The notes below the pieces were generated by a model. It ran no database searches. It saw only the letters and a program-made list of their open reading frames with translations, and was not told the origin of the DNA. Below, piece after piece: positions 1 to 7,946 of a DNA stretch of 64,000 nt (positions are counted from its first letter, which is position 1; every line of letters starts with the position of its first letter). The stretch comes from Duganella sp. BJB480. Its GTDB lineage: Bacteria > Pseudomonadota > Gammaproteobacteria > Burkholderiales > Burkholderiaceae_D. The translations under genes were made by a program, and so were the position numbers. Location of the stretch: assembly GCA_003416985.1 (NCBI GenBank), contig QVIN01000009.1:124001-188000 (forward strand), written 5' to 3'.

Positions 1-209
1 TTAATCTGCATCATGCCGTAGTCGATGGTGCCGTTGACGTTGCGGTGCAGCGCCGTGGCGCGGCCGCGCGACTCCTGCCAGGCGATGGCGCGCAACAAGT
101 CGGGATGGACATGCTGGTAAACAGCGGCGGCGTCGAAGCAGTCGGCCATCGCCGAAGGCATAGCCAGGGACAAGGACGCGGCGAGGGAAATGGTCAGCGG
201 ACGTATCAT
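1..209 (-). CDS. Lytic transglycosylase, T3SS-associated type (partial)
   Basis: The gene runs off the left edge; only the first 69 codons are present. The start is the ATG at 207-209. Residues 1-22 form a Sec signal peptide ending at about AMA. Then comes the opening of a soluble lytic transglycosylase domain of the IagB/IpgF/VirB1 type: AIAWQESRG carries the catalytic Glu, and the segment TIDYGMMQI matches the family's conserved Y-G-(L/M)-M-Q-(I/V)-N element. Such enzymes cut peptidoglycan locally to let a secretion apparatus through, and are often encoded at the edge of T3SS clusters. Its neighbours (HrpG-like regulator, Hrp-box operon) agree with that role, so the T3SS structural genes probably lie to the left of the window. 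The family call is firm; the T3SS link is inference. Confidence 0.75.
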   Translation of the reverse strand, partial: MIRPLTISLAASLSLAMPSAMADCFDAAAVYQHVHPDLLRAIAWQESRGRATALHRNVNGTIDYGMMQI

Positions 210-315
210 GGATCGAACCACTCGGCAAAAATAGAGGCGTACAGCATAGCGTCGCGCCGCTGCGCGCCGGTCCCCCGCACCCGCACGGATGACGCGACAA
301 ACGAAACGGCCGGGC

Positions 316-1017
316 CTACAGGCCGGCGGCCGGCGCCGACACTTCCAGCTTGTAGCCGAGCGAATAAATGGTGCGCAGCCGGACCACACCGTCGCGACCT
401 ATCCCCAGCTTGCGCCGTAACTGATAGACATGCTGCTCGACCGTGCGCGCGCTGCACTCCTGCTCAGCCGGCGCCAGCAGCGTCGCCAGCTTGCGCTTGC
501 TGAAGAAGGTGCCAGGGGTGGAGAAGAACAGCCACGCCATCGTGAATTCGCGTTCGCTCAATTCGATCCCCTGCCCGTCCCGGCGTAACGCGCGCTGCGT
601 GCGGTCCAGCTGGTAGGGGCCGAGCGCCAGGCGTTCCGGCTCGGCGCCGCGTTCAGGCAGGACGCGCAACGCGCGCCGTACCCGCAGATACATCTCGTTC
701 TGGTCCAGCCCGCCCACCAGCACGTCGCTGGCGCCGGCCGCGAAGGCCCGGAACATGCTGTCGCGGTCGGCGAACCGGCCATAGACAATGAGCTTGGGAG
801 CCCGCCCTGGATAGCTGGCGCACCATCCCAGCAGTTCGCCCCCCATCGTCTCGAATGATGCGGTGTCGATCAGCAACAACGCGTAGGACAGTGCCCTCAG
901 GGCGACCAGCAAGGCCTGGGAACAGTCAAAGTACTGACAGGCGACGCCGTCGGCCGCAAAGCATTGCGCGATCTTCGCACCATCCTGTTTGCTTTGGGTC
1001 AATATCGCGAAATTCAC
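316..1017 (-). CDS. OmpR-family response regulator, HrpG-like, with degenerate receiver
   Basis: 233 aa. I place the start at the GTG at 1017 because an AAGGAG motif lies 7-8 nt upstream and the protein then begins directly at the receiver domain (VNFAILTQSK). Residues 1-115 form a receiver fold. The likely phosphoacceptor Asp is in ALLLIDTA, but the usual acidic pair near the N terminus and the conserved Lys of the K-P motif are missing (the equivalent stretch reads ASDVLVGG), so phosphorylation control may be unusual. The C-terminal third is a winged-helix DNA-binding domain of OmpR type (LSEREFTMAWLFF, then RTVEQHVYQLRRKLG and RTIYSLGYKLE). HrpG proteins, which switch on T3SS genes in Ralstonia and Xanthomonas, are of this class. 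Position next to a T3SS-type gene and an Hrp-box operon supports that role, but HrpG identity is inferred. Confidence 0.75.
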   Translation of the reverse strand: MNFAILTQSKQDGAKIAQCFAADGVACQYFDCSQALLVALRALSYALLLIDTASFETMGGELLGWCASYPGRAPKLIVYGRFADRDSMFRAFAAGASDVLVGGLDQNEMYLRVRRALRVLPERGAEPERLALGPYQLDRTQRALRRDGQGIELSEREFTMAWLFFSTPGTFFSKRKLATLLAPAEQECSARTVEQHVYQLRRKLGIGRDGVVRLRTIYSLGYKLEVSAPAAGL

Positions 1018-1120
1018 AGCAGCTCTCCTTGAGCGCAGCCCCGCCGACGGCCGGACTGCACAGACAACCTGTAGTTTGAGTACAGGTTCATCTTGACAGG
1101 AGCAACTACATATGCCCATC

Positions 1121-1150
1121 AGGAAATCTTGATAGTGTTGTAAGGTAAAT
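1121..1150 (+). promoter_or_regulatory. Direct-repeat half sites, 22 bp apart, upstream of the HrpG-like gene
   Basis: AGGAAAT at 1121-1127 and AAGGTAAAT at 1142-1150 place their GG cores exactly 22 bp (two helical turns) apart, about 105 nt upstream of the GTG of the HrpG-like gene. The same arrangement recurs in front of several MCP genes in this window. It is a candidate activator site, possibly for a LuxR/FixJ-type regulator; no protein is assigned. Confidence 0.4.
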
Positions 1151-1198
1151 GGAAAGCCCGGCTATTCATCGTCCTACACGATGCGCGGGGATGCTGAC

Positions 1199-2107
1199 CT
1201 AGACCGCCAGCCAGGCGCCGGCGCCGCCTTGGGCACGCGCCAGCGCACCCAAGGCGGTGTAAGTTAGTTCCTCTGGACCGTGCTCGTCGGACAGGCTGGC
1301 GTGGCCGATCGAGACCGTGGCATCAGGCGTCGGCGCGCCCGGATCGACCTGGCGCGGCATGCAACGCAGACGGTCGGACAGGCGGCGCATGACGATAGAG
1401 GCGGCCTCGGCGTCGGCGCCGGGCAGCAGCACGGCGACGGTGCCGGCATCGTAGCGCGCCGCGCAATCGTCGGGGCGCAGCGCCGCCTTCAACAATGCCG
1501 CGATCCCGGACAGGATGGGCGCTTCGGCCTGCAGCATCAGCAGCGACAGCGGCTGCGCCGCCGCGCGGGCATGATCGACCGCCTCGGCCAGGCGTTCCTG
1601 CCACCAGTCGCGCTGGTGCAGGCCCGACACCGGGTCGAGCTGGCCCGGCGCCATTGCGGCGCTGTCCAGCGCCCGGCGCCGCTCCGCTTGCATCAGCGCG
1701 GTATGGGTGCGGAAGGTCTTGAGCGAGAGCAGGTTTTTGGCGAACACGGCGGAGCAATCGAGCAGGCGCCAGAAACGTTCGGTGTTAATCAGCAGCAGGA
1801 AAGTCTCGACCTCGGCGCGTGACGGCTGCGGCGCCGGCACGCCCAGCAGCATCTCCAGCGCGCCGACGCAGGCGCCGGCCAGCGCCACGGATTCCGGCGC
1901 GTCGGCCCGCACGCGGCCGGCCAGCACCAGTGCCAGCAACGGCGCGCCGTTGCGCGCCGCCGGCAGCGCTTCGCCCGCGGCCAGCCGGATCACCGGACAA
2001 TCGGCCAGCACTTGCGCGACCTTGGGGTGGTCGCCGCGATCCGGCTGGAACAGGTCGATCTCGGCCAACGCGTAGCCGGCACGCGCGAACGTGGCGAAAT
2101 GGTCCAT
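1199..2107 (-). CDS. CRP-like sensor domain fused to a degenerate GGDEF domain
   Basis: 302 aa. The first ~150 residues resemble a cyclic-nucleotide-binding/CRP-type beta-roll (FATFARAGYALAEIDLFQ, then short strands and a helix). The C-terminal half lines up with a diguanylate cyclase: DPVSGLHQRDWWQERL corresponds to the D-P-L-T-G-L-x-N-R start and VSIGHASL to the late S-I-G-V-A strand. The active-site loop is lost, however: RYDAGTVAVLLPG stands where R-Y-G-G-E-E-F should be. It is therefore probably not a cyclase and may bind c-di-GMP/GTP or act as a protein-interaction module. It lies 18 nt downstream of the methyltransferase gene with no clear Shine-Dalgarno sequence, so it is likely co-transcribed and coupled, placing it under the Hrp box at 3166-3189. 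Confidence 0.7.
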   Translation of the reverse strand: MDHFATFARAGYALAEIDLFQPDRGDHPKVAQVLADCPVIRLAAGEALPAARNGAPLLALVLAGRVRADAPESVALAGACVGALEMLLGVPAPQPSRAEVETFLLLINTERFWRLLDCSAVFAKNLLSLKTFRTHTALMQAERRRALDSAAMAPGQLDPVSGLHQRDWWQERLAEAVDHARAAAQPLSLLMLQAEAPILSGIAALLKAALRPDDCAARYDAGTVAVLLPGADAEAASIVMRRLSDRLRCMPRQVDPGAPTPDATVSIGHASLSDEHGPEELTYTALGALARAQGGAGAWLAV

Positions 2108-2125
2108 GCGGCGGCGGGTGCTGCG

Positions 2126-3064
2126 CTAGTCGCGTGGCTTGCAGGCCAGCACGGTCGGAAACAGGCAGGCGCGGTCGTCGATGAACCGGATATCGGTGAA
2201 GCCGGCCTGCTCCAGCTGGTTCCGGGTCTGCTCATGGGTGCGGAAAGCGCTCCATTTCGCCTCGATGATGCGGACAAACAGCAGGTATTGCAACGCCAGC
2301 GCGGCCGGGTCGAGTTGCTCCATGCGCCAAGGCGACGCCGGCGAGAGCGTGGGCGGCGGGGTCAGGAAGCTGGTCAGCAACGTGCCGCCCGGCTTCAGCG
2401 CCGCATGGAAGGCCCGGTACAGCGCCACCACGCGCGCATCGTCCGGTTCATAGATGTTCAGGCCATTGCTGGTCAACACGTCGACCGGCGCCTGGCCCAA
2501 GCCTGACCACGCGTCCCGGCAATGCAGGGTCAGCCGCTCGGCCAGGCCGTTGCGGCGGGCCAGTGTCTGCGCGCCGGCGAGGGCCGCAGGATCGAGGTCG
2601 ACCCCGACCAGGCCGACATCCGCCAGTCCGCAGTAGTCAAGCGACAGCAACTCCCCCATCAGCCCGCAGGGCAGCGAGGCCAACACCAGGCCAGGCCGTA
2701 GCAGCAGTTGCAACTGCTGGCGGAACACGCCATAACGCTCGCGCGTCGCCAACACCGCCGGCAGTTCCTCAACGATCATGCGTTCCAGCGGGCTGATGTT
2801 CGCCACTGCGTCGGCGGAACTGTAGCTCACCAGGCGATGCGTCCACTCGGCATTGAGCCCGCGGTTCGTCAGCAAGAAACGGCCCAGTTCGAAGCTGGAC
2901 AAGGCCTCGAGCACCTCCAGTTGTTGCGCCACCGTGGCGCCGGGCATATCGCCGGCCTGGCTCAGCCGCGCGCGTATCGCCGGCAGCAACTGGTCCAGGC
3001 TGTGCGCGGACTGACCACCATGGGAAATCAGTGCGGCGTCGGAAGGATCAAAGGGGAGTTTCAT
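2126..3064 (-). CDS. Class I SAM-dependent methyltransferase in an Hrp-box operon
   Basis: 312 aa from the ATG at 3064, preceded by AAGG. A TTG two codons upstream is also in frame but less likely. The middle of the protein is a Rossmann methyltransferase: LASLPCGLMGELLSLDY is motif I, VGVDLDPAALAGAQ the acidic loop that binds the SAM ribose, DVLTSNGLNIYEPDD motif IV-like, and ALKPGGTLLTSF motif VI. The N-terminal ~90 residues are helical and the C terminus (FRTHEQTRNQLEQAGF) is typical of small-molecule methyltransferases. The substrate cannot be read from sequence. A perfect TTCG-N16-TTCG box with a TAGAGT -10 lies about 102 nt upstream of the start, so the gene probably belongs to the T3SS regulon, heading an operon with the degenerate GGDEF gene and perhaps the HrpG-like regulator gene. 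Confidence 0.8.
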   Translation of the reverse strand: MKLPFDPSDAALISHGGQSAHSLDQLLPAIRARLSQAGDMPGATVAQQLEVLEALSSFELGRFLLTNRGLNAEWTHRLVSYSSADAVANISPLERMIVEELPAVLATRERYGVFRQQLQLLLRPGLVLASLPCGLMGELLSLDYCGLADVGLVGVDLDPAALAGAQTLARRNGLAERLTLHCRDAWSGLGQAPVDVLTSNGLNIYEPDDARVVALYRAFHAALKPGGTLLTSFLTPPPTLSPASPWRMEQLDPAALALQYLLFVRIIEAKWSAFRTHEQTRNQLEQAGFTDIRFIDDRACLFPTVLACKPRD

Positions 3065-3127
3065 GGTCAACCTTGTGAAATAGGGGTACAGGGAGAGGGC
3101 CGGTTGCCACGCGCAAGCTGCCTGCCT

Positions 3128-3189
3128 ACTCTACGGCAAACACTGCGCCTTGCCGGCGTTCAAACCGAATGCAAGTCGCGTTGGGCGAA
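3128..3189 (-). promoter_or_regulatory. hrp-II/PIP box promoter (methyltransferase operon)
   Basis: Reading the minus strand, TTCG (3189-3186), 16 nt, TTCG (3169-3166). Both halves are followed by a non-A base, so it also fits the stricter TTCGB-N15-TTCGB PIP definition. TAGAGT at 3133-3128 is a YANNNT -10 exactly 32 nt after the box. Boxes of this type bind the AraC regulators HrpB (Ralstonia) or HrpX (Xanthomonas). The ATG served is at 3064. Confidence 0.75.
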
Positions 3190-3423
3190 TCTGGCGCCCC
3201 CGGCCAACTCAATGTCGAGACCGAAGAAATCATCGCTTCCTGTCGTGCGGAAGCTGTAGGGAGGGTGGTCTCCGGTGGTACCTACACGTAGCAGGCCGCA
3301 TGCGACGACGTCGTCGAGCCGGTGGCTGGCGTCGACTTGGGCACTGGCCGCGCTGCCGACCAGCAGCAGCCAAAGTAAGGTGAACAGTTGCACTGGATAT
3401 CGATAGCGCACAGCTGCGTGCAT
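3160..3423 (-). pseudogene. Truncated family-3 periplasmic solute-binding protein
   Basis: The 87-codon frame starts at an ATG with a GAGGT ribosome site and has a good signal peptide (residues ~9-29, ending SAASA). It then has the beginning of an amino-acid/cyclohexadienyl-dehydratase-type binding protein (LLRVGTTGDHPPYSF, then FFGLDIELA). The similarity stops after about 72 residues and the frame ends soon after in unrelated sequence, whereas the family is about 230-260 aa. No continuation was found in other frames downstream. It is best read as a remnant cut off by a rearrangement. The Hrp box at 3166-3189 lies inside its last codons, so the breakpoint coincides with the arrival of the Hrp-controlled operon. 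Confidence 0.65.
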
Positions 3424-3820
3424 GAATTTACCTCGTCGTGTATCGGTGTGCTTTGAATCGCACGAAAATCGTCATTCTACGCCGGTGCCCAGATGCCGGT
3501 GCGCGTCCTGGAGTGCCTACCACGGTGCGGCGCGGAAACCGCGGCGTGACGGCACGGCCAGCCACCATTCACAAATGCGACCAGAGCCTCCGCTGCACTA
3601 GCAGGTTTGGGGTGGGCGGCTGCGCGATCGGATTCAGCGCCGTGCGAGCCAGGCTACAGCTCATGGCTGTTGCAAGAGGGGGCAGCGGCTTATTGAGGAG
3701 GCCTGCATCTGGTGAATCCGCTTGCTGAGGAAACGTACAGTCGAGCGCCTCAACGAAGGTCAACCGAACCCTTTCAGCCGGGCATCGTGAAATGCAATGT
3801 CTGCGTCCGCAATTTTTGGT
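3424..3820. other. Intergenic stretch without a recognisable gene
   Basis: About 400 bp between the solute-binding-protein remnant and adk. Short open frames exist on both strands but none has a convincing start, composition or family resemblance. No strong hairpin or repeat was seen. Confidence 0.4.
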
Positions 3821-4477
3821 CTATTGCGCCAGCGCGTCGAATACCGCGTCGCGGATCTGTTCCACCGGTCCGACTCCGACGATACGGCGATATTGCGGTG
3901 CACCCGGCAAGCTCGAACGAGCCCAATTATTGTAATAAGCAAGCAGTACTTCGGTCTGGTTGTGGAACACCGATAGCCGCGTCGTGACGATTTCGGCCTT
4001 GTCGTCGTTGCGCTGAATCAGCGCTTCACCGGTAATATCGTCAACACCATCCACCTTAGGCGGATTGAATTTGATATGGTAAACGCGACCTGATGCCGGA
4101 TGGGAACGGCGTCCGCTCATGCGTTCAACGATCAGTTCATCTGGTACATCGATTTCTAACACGTAATCAATATGGATACCGGCATCGACCATGGCGTTGG
4201 CCTGAGCAATGGTGCGTGGAAAACCGTCGAACAGGTAGCCATGTACGCAATCGGGCGCTTTGAGGCGGTCTATGACGAGACCCAGCATGATGTCGTCGGA
4301 CACCAGCCCTCCTGTCTCCATGACTTTCTGGGCTGCCAGACCAAATTGCGTGCCTTCCTTAATGGCCGCGCGCAGCATATCACCGGTGGAAATATGCGGA
4401 ATATTGTATTTTTCTTTGATGAGATTAGCTTGCGTCCCCTTACCGGCGCCGGGCGCCCCTAACAAAATGAGTCGCAT
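3821..4477 (-). CDS. adk: Adenylate kinase
   Basis: 218 aa, the normal length of a long-form adenylate kinase, which converts ATP + AMP to 2 ADP in the cytoplasm. The P-loop GAPGAGKGT is at residues 7-15, the AMP-binding helix TGDMLRAAI near 31-39, DGFPRT at about 84-89, and the LID domain around 122-160 lacks the four-Cys zinc site (RRSHPASGRVYH). The C terminus keeps the conserved R residues and the F-D-A-L ending. A strong AGGAAA ribosome site precedes the ATG at 4477. The gene lies 278 nt downstream of the AMP-forming acetyl-CoA synthetase gene on the same strand. That is not adk's usual position in the order, and it would suit recycling of the AMP that Acs releases. Whether this is the only adk or a second copy cannot be told here. 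Confidence 0.93.
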   Translation of the reverse strand: MRLILLGAPGAGKGTQANLIKEKYNIPHISTGDMLRAAIKEGTQFGLAAQKVMETGGLVSDDIMLGLVIDRLKAPDCVHGYLFDGFPRTIAQANAMVDAGIHIDYVLEIDVPDELIVERMSGRRSHPASGRVYHIKFNPPKVDGVDDITGEALIQRNDDKAEIVTTRLSVFHNQTEVLLAYYNNWARSSLPGAPQYRRIVGVGPVEQIRDAVFDALAQ

Positions 4478-4755
4478 AAAATTTCCTTATTCAGATAGTT
4501 AATAAGTTCTTCCACCGCGCTTCAACACGTATGGATACGGGAAACAGACGCTGCCACGACAGCACCCCAGAGTACAACGCGGCTGTCATCAATTCGAAAT
4601 TCTGCGACGGACTTGCGCAGACCTGCCCAACATTTAATACCTGAGTGCAGCACTTGATTGCCTCCTGAACGCGCCCGGTAACGAGCACGTTTCCAGTCCA
4701 GTCGCAACAAGGCGAGACATAGCGCCCCTATGCCTGCTTTCCCTCCGCCATACGC

Positions 4756-6738
4756 TTAGTGAGGCTCCTGTAGTTGCTGGAGAACCGCCGGATTCTCCAG
4801 CGTGGACACATCCTGCGTGATCACCTCGCCCTTGGCCAGTACCCGCAGCAAACGCCGCATGATCTTGCCCGAACGCGTCTTCGGCAAGTTATCCCCAAAA
4901 CGAATCTCCTTCGGCTTGGCGATCGGACCAATCTCCTTGGCCACCCAATTGCGCAACTCCAGCGCCAGCTTCTTGGCCTCATCCCCAGTCGGACGCGCCT
5001 GCTTCAGCACCACGAACGCGCAGATCGATTCACCCGTCGTATCATCCGGCTTGCCCACCACCGCAGCCTCGGCCACCAGCGGATTGGCCACCAGCGCCGA
5101 TTCAATCTCCATCGTCCCCATGCGGTGACCCGACACGTTCAGCACGTCATCGATACGCCCGGTGATGGTGAAGTAACCCGTATCCTTGTTCCGAATCGCC
5201 CCATCGCCAGCCAGGTACATCTTGCCGCCCAGCTCCTCCGGGAAATAGCTCGACTTGAAGCGCTCAGGATTGTTCCAGATGGTGCGGATCATCGAAGGCC
5301 AGGGACGCTTGACGACCAGGATGCCACCCTGCCCGTTCGCCACATCCACACCAGCCTCGTCCACGATCGCCGCCATGATACCCGGCAGCGGCAAGGTGCA
5401 CGAACCCGGCACCATCGGCGTCGCGCCCGGCAGCGGGGTGATCATGTGGCCGCCGGTCTCGGTCTGCCAGAAGGTGTCGACGATCGGGCACTTCTCGCCG
5501 CCCACCTGCGTGTAGTACCACATCCACGCTTCAGGATTGATCGGCTCGCCCACCGTGCCCAGCAAACGTAGCGACGACAGGTCGTAATTTTTCGGATGCA
5601 CTTTCGGATCCACGTCCGACGCCTTGATCAGCGAACGGATCGCCGTCGGCGCGGTGTAGAAGATGCTGACCTTGTGCTTGGCAATGGTGTCCCAGAAGCG
5701 GCCGGCGTTCGGGAAGGTCGGCACGCCTTCGAATACCACTTGCGTCGCGCCCACCGCCGTCGGACCGTAGGCGATGTAGCTGTGGCCGGTCACCCAACCG
5801 ATGTCGGCCGTGCACCAGTACACATCGGTCGGCTTGATGTCGAACGACCACTTCATCGTCAGCGCGGCCCACAGCAGGTAGCCGCCGCTCGAATGCTGCA
5901 CACCCTTCGGCGTGCCGGTCGAACCGGACGTGTACAGGATGAACAGCGGATGCTCGGCATCCACCCACTCCGGCTCGCACTCGGCCGCCTGGTTGGCGAC
6001 CAGCTCATGCAGCCATAGGTCGCGACCGGCCTGGAAGTTGATGTTGCCGCCAGTGCGCTTGTAGACGATCACGTCCTTGATGGTGTCGCAGCCGCCCAGC
6101 CCCAGCGCTTCGTCGACGATGGCTTTCAATGGCAGGTTCTTGCCGCCGCGCAGTTGCTCGTCGGCGGTGATCACGGCCACCGCGCCGGCGTCGATGATGC
6201 GCTCCTGCAGCGACTTGGCGGAGAAGCCGCCAAACACCACCGAGTGCGTGGCGCCGATGCGCGCGCAGGCTTGCATCGCGGCCACGCCTTCCACCGACAT
6301 CGACATGTAGATGATCACGCGGTCACCCTTCTTGATGCCGCGCGATTTCAGGCCATTGGCGAATTTGCAGACTTTCTCGTGCAATTCCTTGTAGCTGACG
6401 TTGACCGACTTGCCGTCGTCCGCTTCGAAGATGATGGCGGTCTTGTCGGCGTTGCCGTTCTGCAGATTGCGGTCCAGGCAGTTGTACGAGACGTTCAGGT
6501 GGCCGTCTTCAAACCATTTGTAGAACGGCGCGTCGGCTTCGTTCAACACTTTGGTGAACGGCTTTTGCCAGACCAGGTTTTCCTTCGCCAGGCGCGACCA
6601 GAAGCCTTCGTAGTCGGCCGCCGCTTCCGCGCACAGCGCGTTGTAGGCGTCCATGCCCGGTACTGCGGCGCTTTCAGAAAAAGCAGCGGGTGCCGGGAAA
6701 ATCCGGTTCTCCTGCTTGGAATATTCGATATCCAACAC
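4756..6738 (-). CDS. acs: Acetyl-CoA synthetase (AMP-forming)
   Basis: 660 aa, standard Acs length. It activates acetate with ATP to acetyl-AMP and then forms acetyl-CoA with release of AMP and PPi. The N-terminal ACAS domain is followed by the adenylation core: YTSGSTGTPKGVQHSSGG is the phosphate-binding loop, DTFWQTETGGH the A5 motif, LAGDGA and GRIDDVLNVSGHRMGT the hinge region, and LPKTRSGKIMRRLLR at the end carries the catalytic Lys that is the usual acetylation target. The start is a GTG at 6738 behind a perfect AGGAGG; an ATG two bases upstream is out of frame. It begins 33 nt after mdcH, so it is the distal gene of the malonate operon. Decarboxylation yields acetate, and Acs brings that acetate into central metabolism. 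Confidence 0.95.
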   Translation of the reverse strand: MLDIEYSKQENRIFPAPAAFSESAAVPGMDAYNALCAEAAADYEGFWSRLAKENLVWQKPFTKVLNEADAPFYKWFEDGHLNVSYNCLDRNLQNGNADKTAIIFEADDGKSVNVSYKELHEKVCKFANGLKSRGIKKGDRVIIYMSMSVEGVAAMQACARIGATHSVVFGGFSAKSLQERIIDAGAVAVITADEQLRGGKNLPLKAIVDEALGLGGCDTIKDVIVYKRTGGNINFQAGRDLWLHELVANQAAECEPEWVDAEHPLFILYTSGSTGTPKGVQHSSGGYLLWAALTMKWSFDIKPTDVYWCTADIGWVTGHSYIAYGPTAVGATQVVFEGVPTFPNAGRFWDTIAKHKVSIFYTAPTAIRSLIKASDVDPKVHPKNYDLSSLRLLGTVGEPINPEAWMWYYTQVGGEKCPIVDTFWQTETGGHMITPLPGATPMVPGSCTLPLPGIMAAIVDEAGVDVANGQGGILVVKRPWPSMIRTIWNNPERFKSSYFPEELGGKMYLAGDGAIRNKDTGYFTITGRIDDVLNVSGHRMGTMEIESALVANPLVAEAAVVGKPDDTTGESICAFVVLKQARPTGDEAKKLALELRNWVAKEIGPIAKPKEIRFGDNLPKTRSGKIMRRLLRVLAKGEVITQDVSTLENPAVLQQLQEPH

Positions 6739-6771
6739 ATGTCCTCCTAAACTAAAGTAATGAATTGCGTT

Positions 6772-7704
6772 TCATTGCGACCCGCGCACGTCCGCGATCA
6801 GTGCCAGCACCGTGTCGATTCGTAGATTGTCACAACAAATGGTCAGACCATCGGCAAACGCGGACGTCGTCAACTTGGTTAACACGGAGCCACTCGGCAT
6901 TTCCACCGCGAGCCGCGCACCGCTTTCCCATGCAAGCTGTGCCGTTTCCGACCAATCGACTTGGTGTGCCATATTTCCAGCGAGATCTTCCGCAATACGC
7001 GCCGGGTCACGCAATGCGCGCGCCGCACTACTGCTCAGATAAACTGCGGATGGCTGCTGTAGCGTCACATCACGGAAGGCCGACCGCATTTCCTCAGCGG
7101 CCATCTCAAACAAAGGGCAATGCGACGGAACGTTGACGGCAAGTCGTTCGACTTTGCTTGCCCCGTGTTCGACTGCGAGTCGCATCACGGTCTGCATCGC
7201 GGCATCGGCGCCGGCAATCACCATCTGTCTGTGCGCATTAAGATTAGCAAGATAGACTGGGGTCGACGCGCTGTGTGTACATGCGATCAAGGGCTCCAAC
7301 TGATAACGGTCCAGACCGGTAATTGCCGCCATCCCATGACCATAGGGGAAGGCGCTCTCCATCAACCGTGCGCGCCGGGCGACCAGTTTGACCGCATCCC
7401 TATGGTCAATCGAACCCGCAATGACCGCCGCAGGGTAGGCGCCGATCGATAGGCCGGCGACCATATCAGGAAAGGCGCCGTGCGCAATCAGCGTGCGTGC
7501 CATCGCAACGCCGGCAATTAACAAGCACAGCTGCACAGCTACCGTCGATGCCAACGCCTCCTGTGTATCCAGGTTGAGTGGATCTGCAGCGAGTACAGCC
7601 GCCGATTCGTCGAGTGTGCGCAGCACCTCGGGATGACTCGGTAACGCGTGTAACATCCCTGGGCGTTGCGCGCCTTGCCCCGGAAAGGTAAATAATATGC
7701 TCAT
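6772..7704 (-). CDS. mdcH: Malonate decarboxylase epsilon subunit (malonyl-CoA:ACP transacylase)
   Basis: 310 aa. It has an acyltransferase fold of the FabD family. FTFPGQGAQRPGM opens the protein; the nucleophilic Ser is in GLSIGAYPAA (G-x-S-x-G) and the catalytic His in NVPSHCPLF. In the Mdc system MdcH loads malonyl from malonyl-CoA onto the MdcC thiol during activation of the acyl carrier. The ATG at 7704 is preceded by GAGG at good spacing. Between madM (starts further upstream on this strand) and mdcH there is a 242-bp gap. In many organisms mdcG precedes mdcH directly, but this gap contains no recognisable mdcG remnant. The gap does hold an open frame that overlaps the mdcH start by ATGA, but I do not consider it a gene. 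Confidence 0.92.
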   Translation of the reverse strand: MSILFTFPGQGAQRPGMLHALPSHPEVLRTLDESAAVLAADPLNLDTQEALASTVAVQLCLLIAGVAMARTLIAHGAFPDMVAGLSIGAYPAAVIAGSIDHRDAVKLVARRARLMESAFPYGHGMAAITGLDRYQLEPLIACTHSASTPVYLANLNAHRQMVIAGADAAMQTVMRLAVEHGASKVERLAVNVPSHCPLFEMAAEEMRSAFRDVTLQQPSAVYLSSSAARALRDPARIAEDLAGNMAHQVDWSETAQLAWESGARLAVEMPSGSVLTKLTTSAFADGLTICCDNLRIDTVLALIADVRGSQ

Positions 7705-7946
7705 GTCTGCCTCAGAGATGCCTGTTCATCATATGAGAATCCGGCGGGAATACGGCTGGCTCCCGCAATACGCTCCCGAAGCTCGGTCGGCGGAGCACAG
7801 GCCGCCCAGTCAACCCTTGGCCAAGGCGGTGCCTGACACTGCGTCCCCCTTGAGTCAAAGGTGGGCGGCGTCGGCAATGGCGTTCTCGTCGGCTTGCGCA
7901 CTCATCACATCGCCCGCCGGAGATTTCCGCAAATGCATCCCGCCGT

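Noticed and set aside
1..300. A 99-codon minus-strand frame at the left edge.
   Set aside because: Arg/Pro-rich shadow; the true gene in another frame is the partial lytic transglycosylase starting at 209.
4491..4710. Short minus-strand ORFs between acs and adk.
   Set aside because: No family resemblance, overlapping alternatives in several frames; treated as intergenic.
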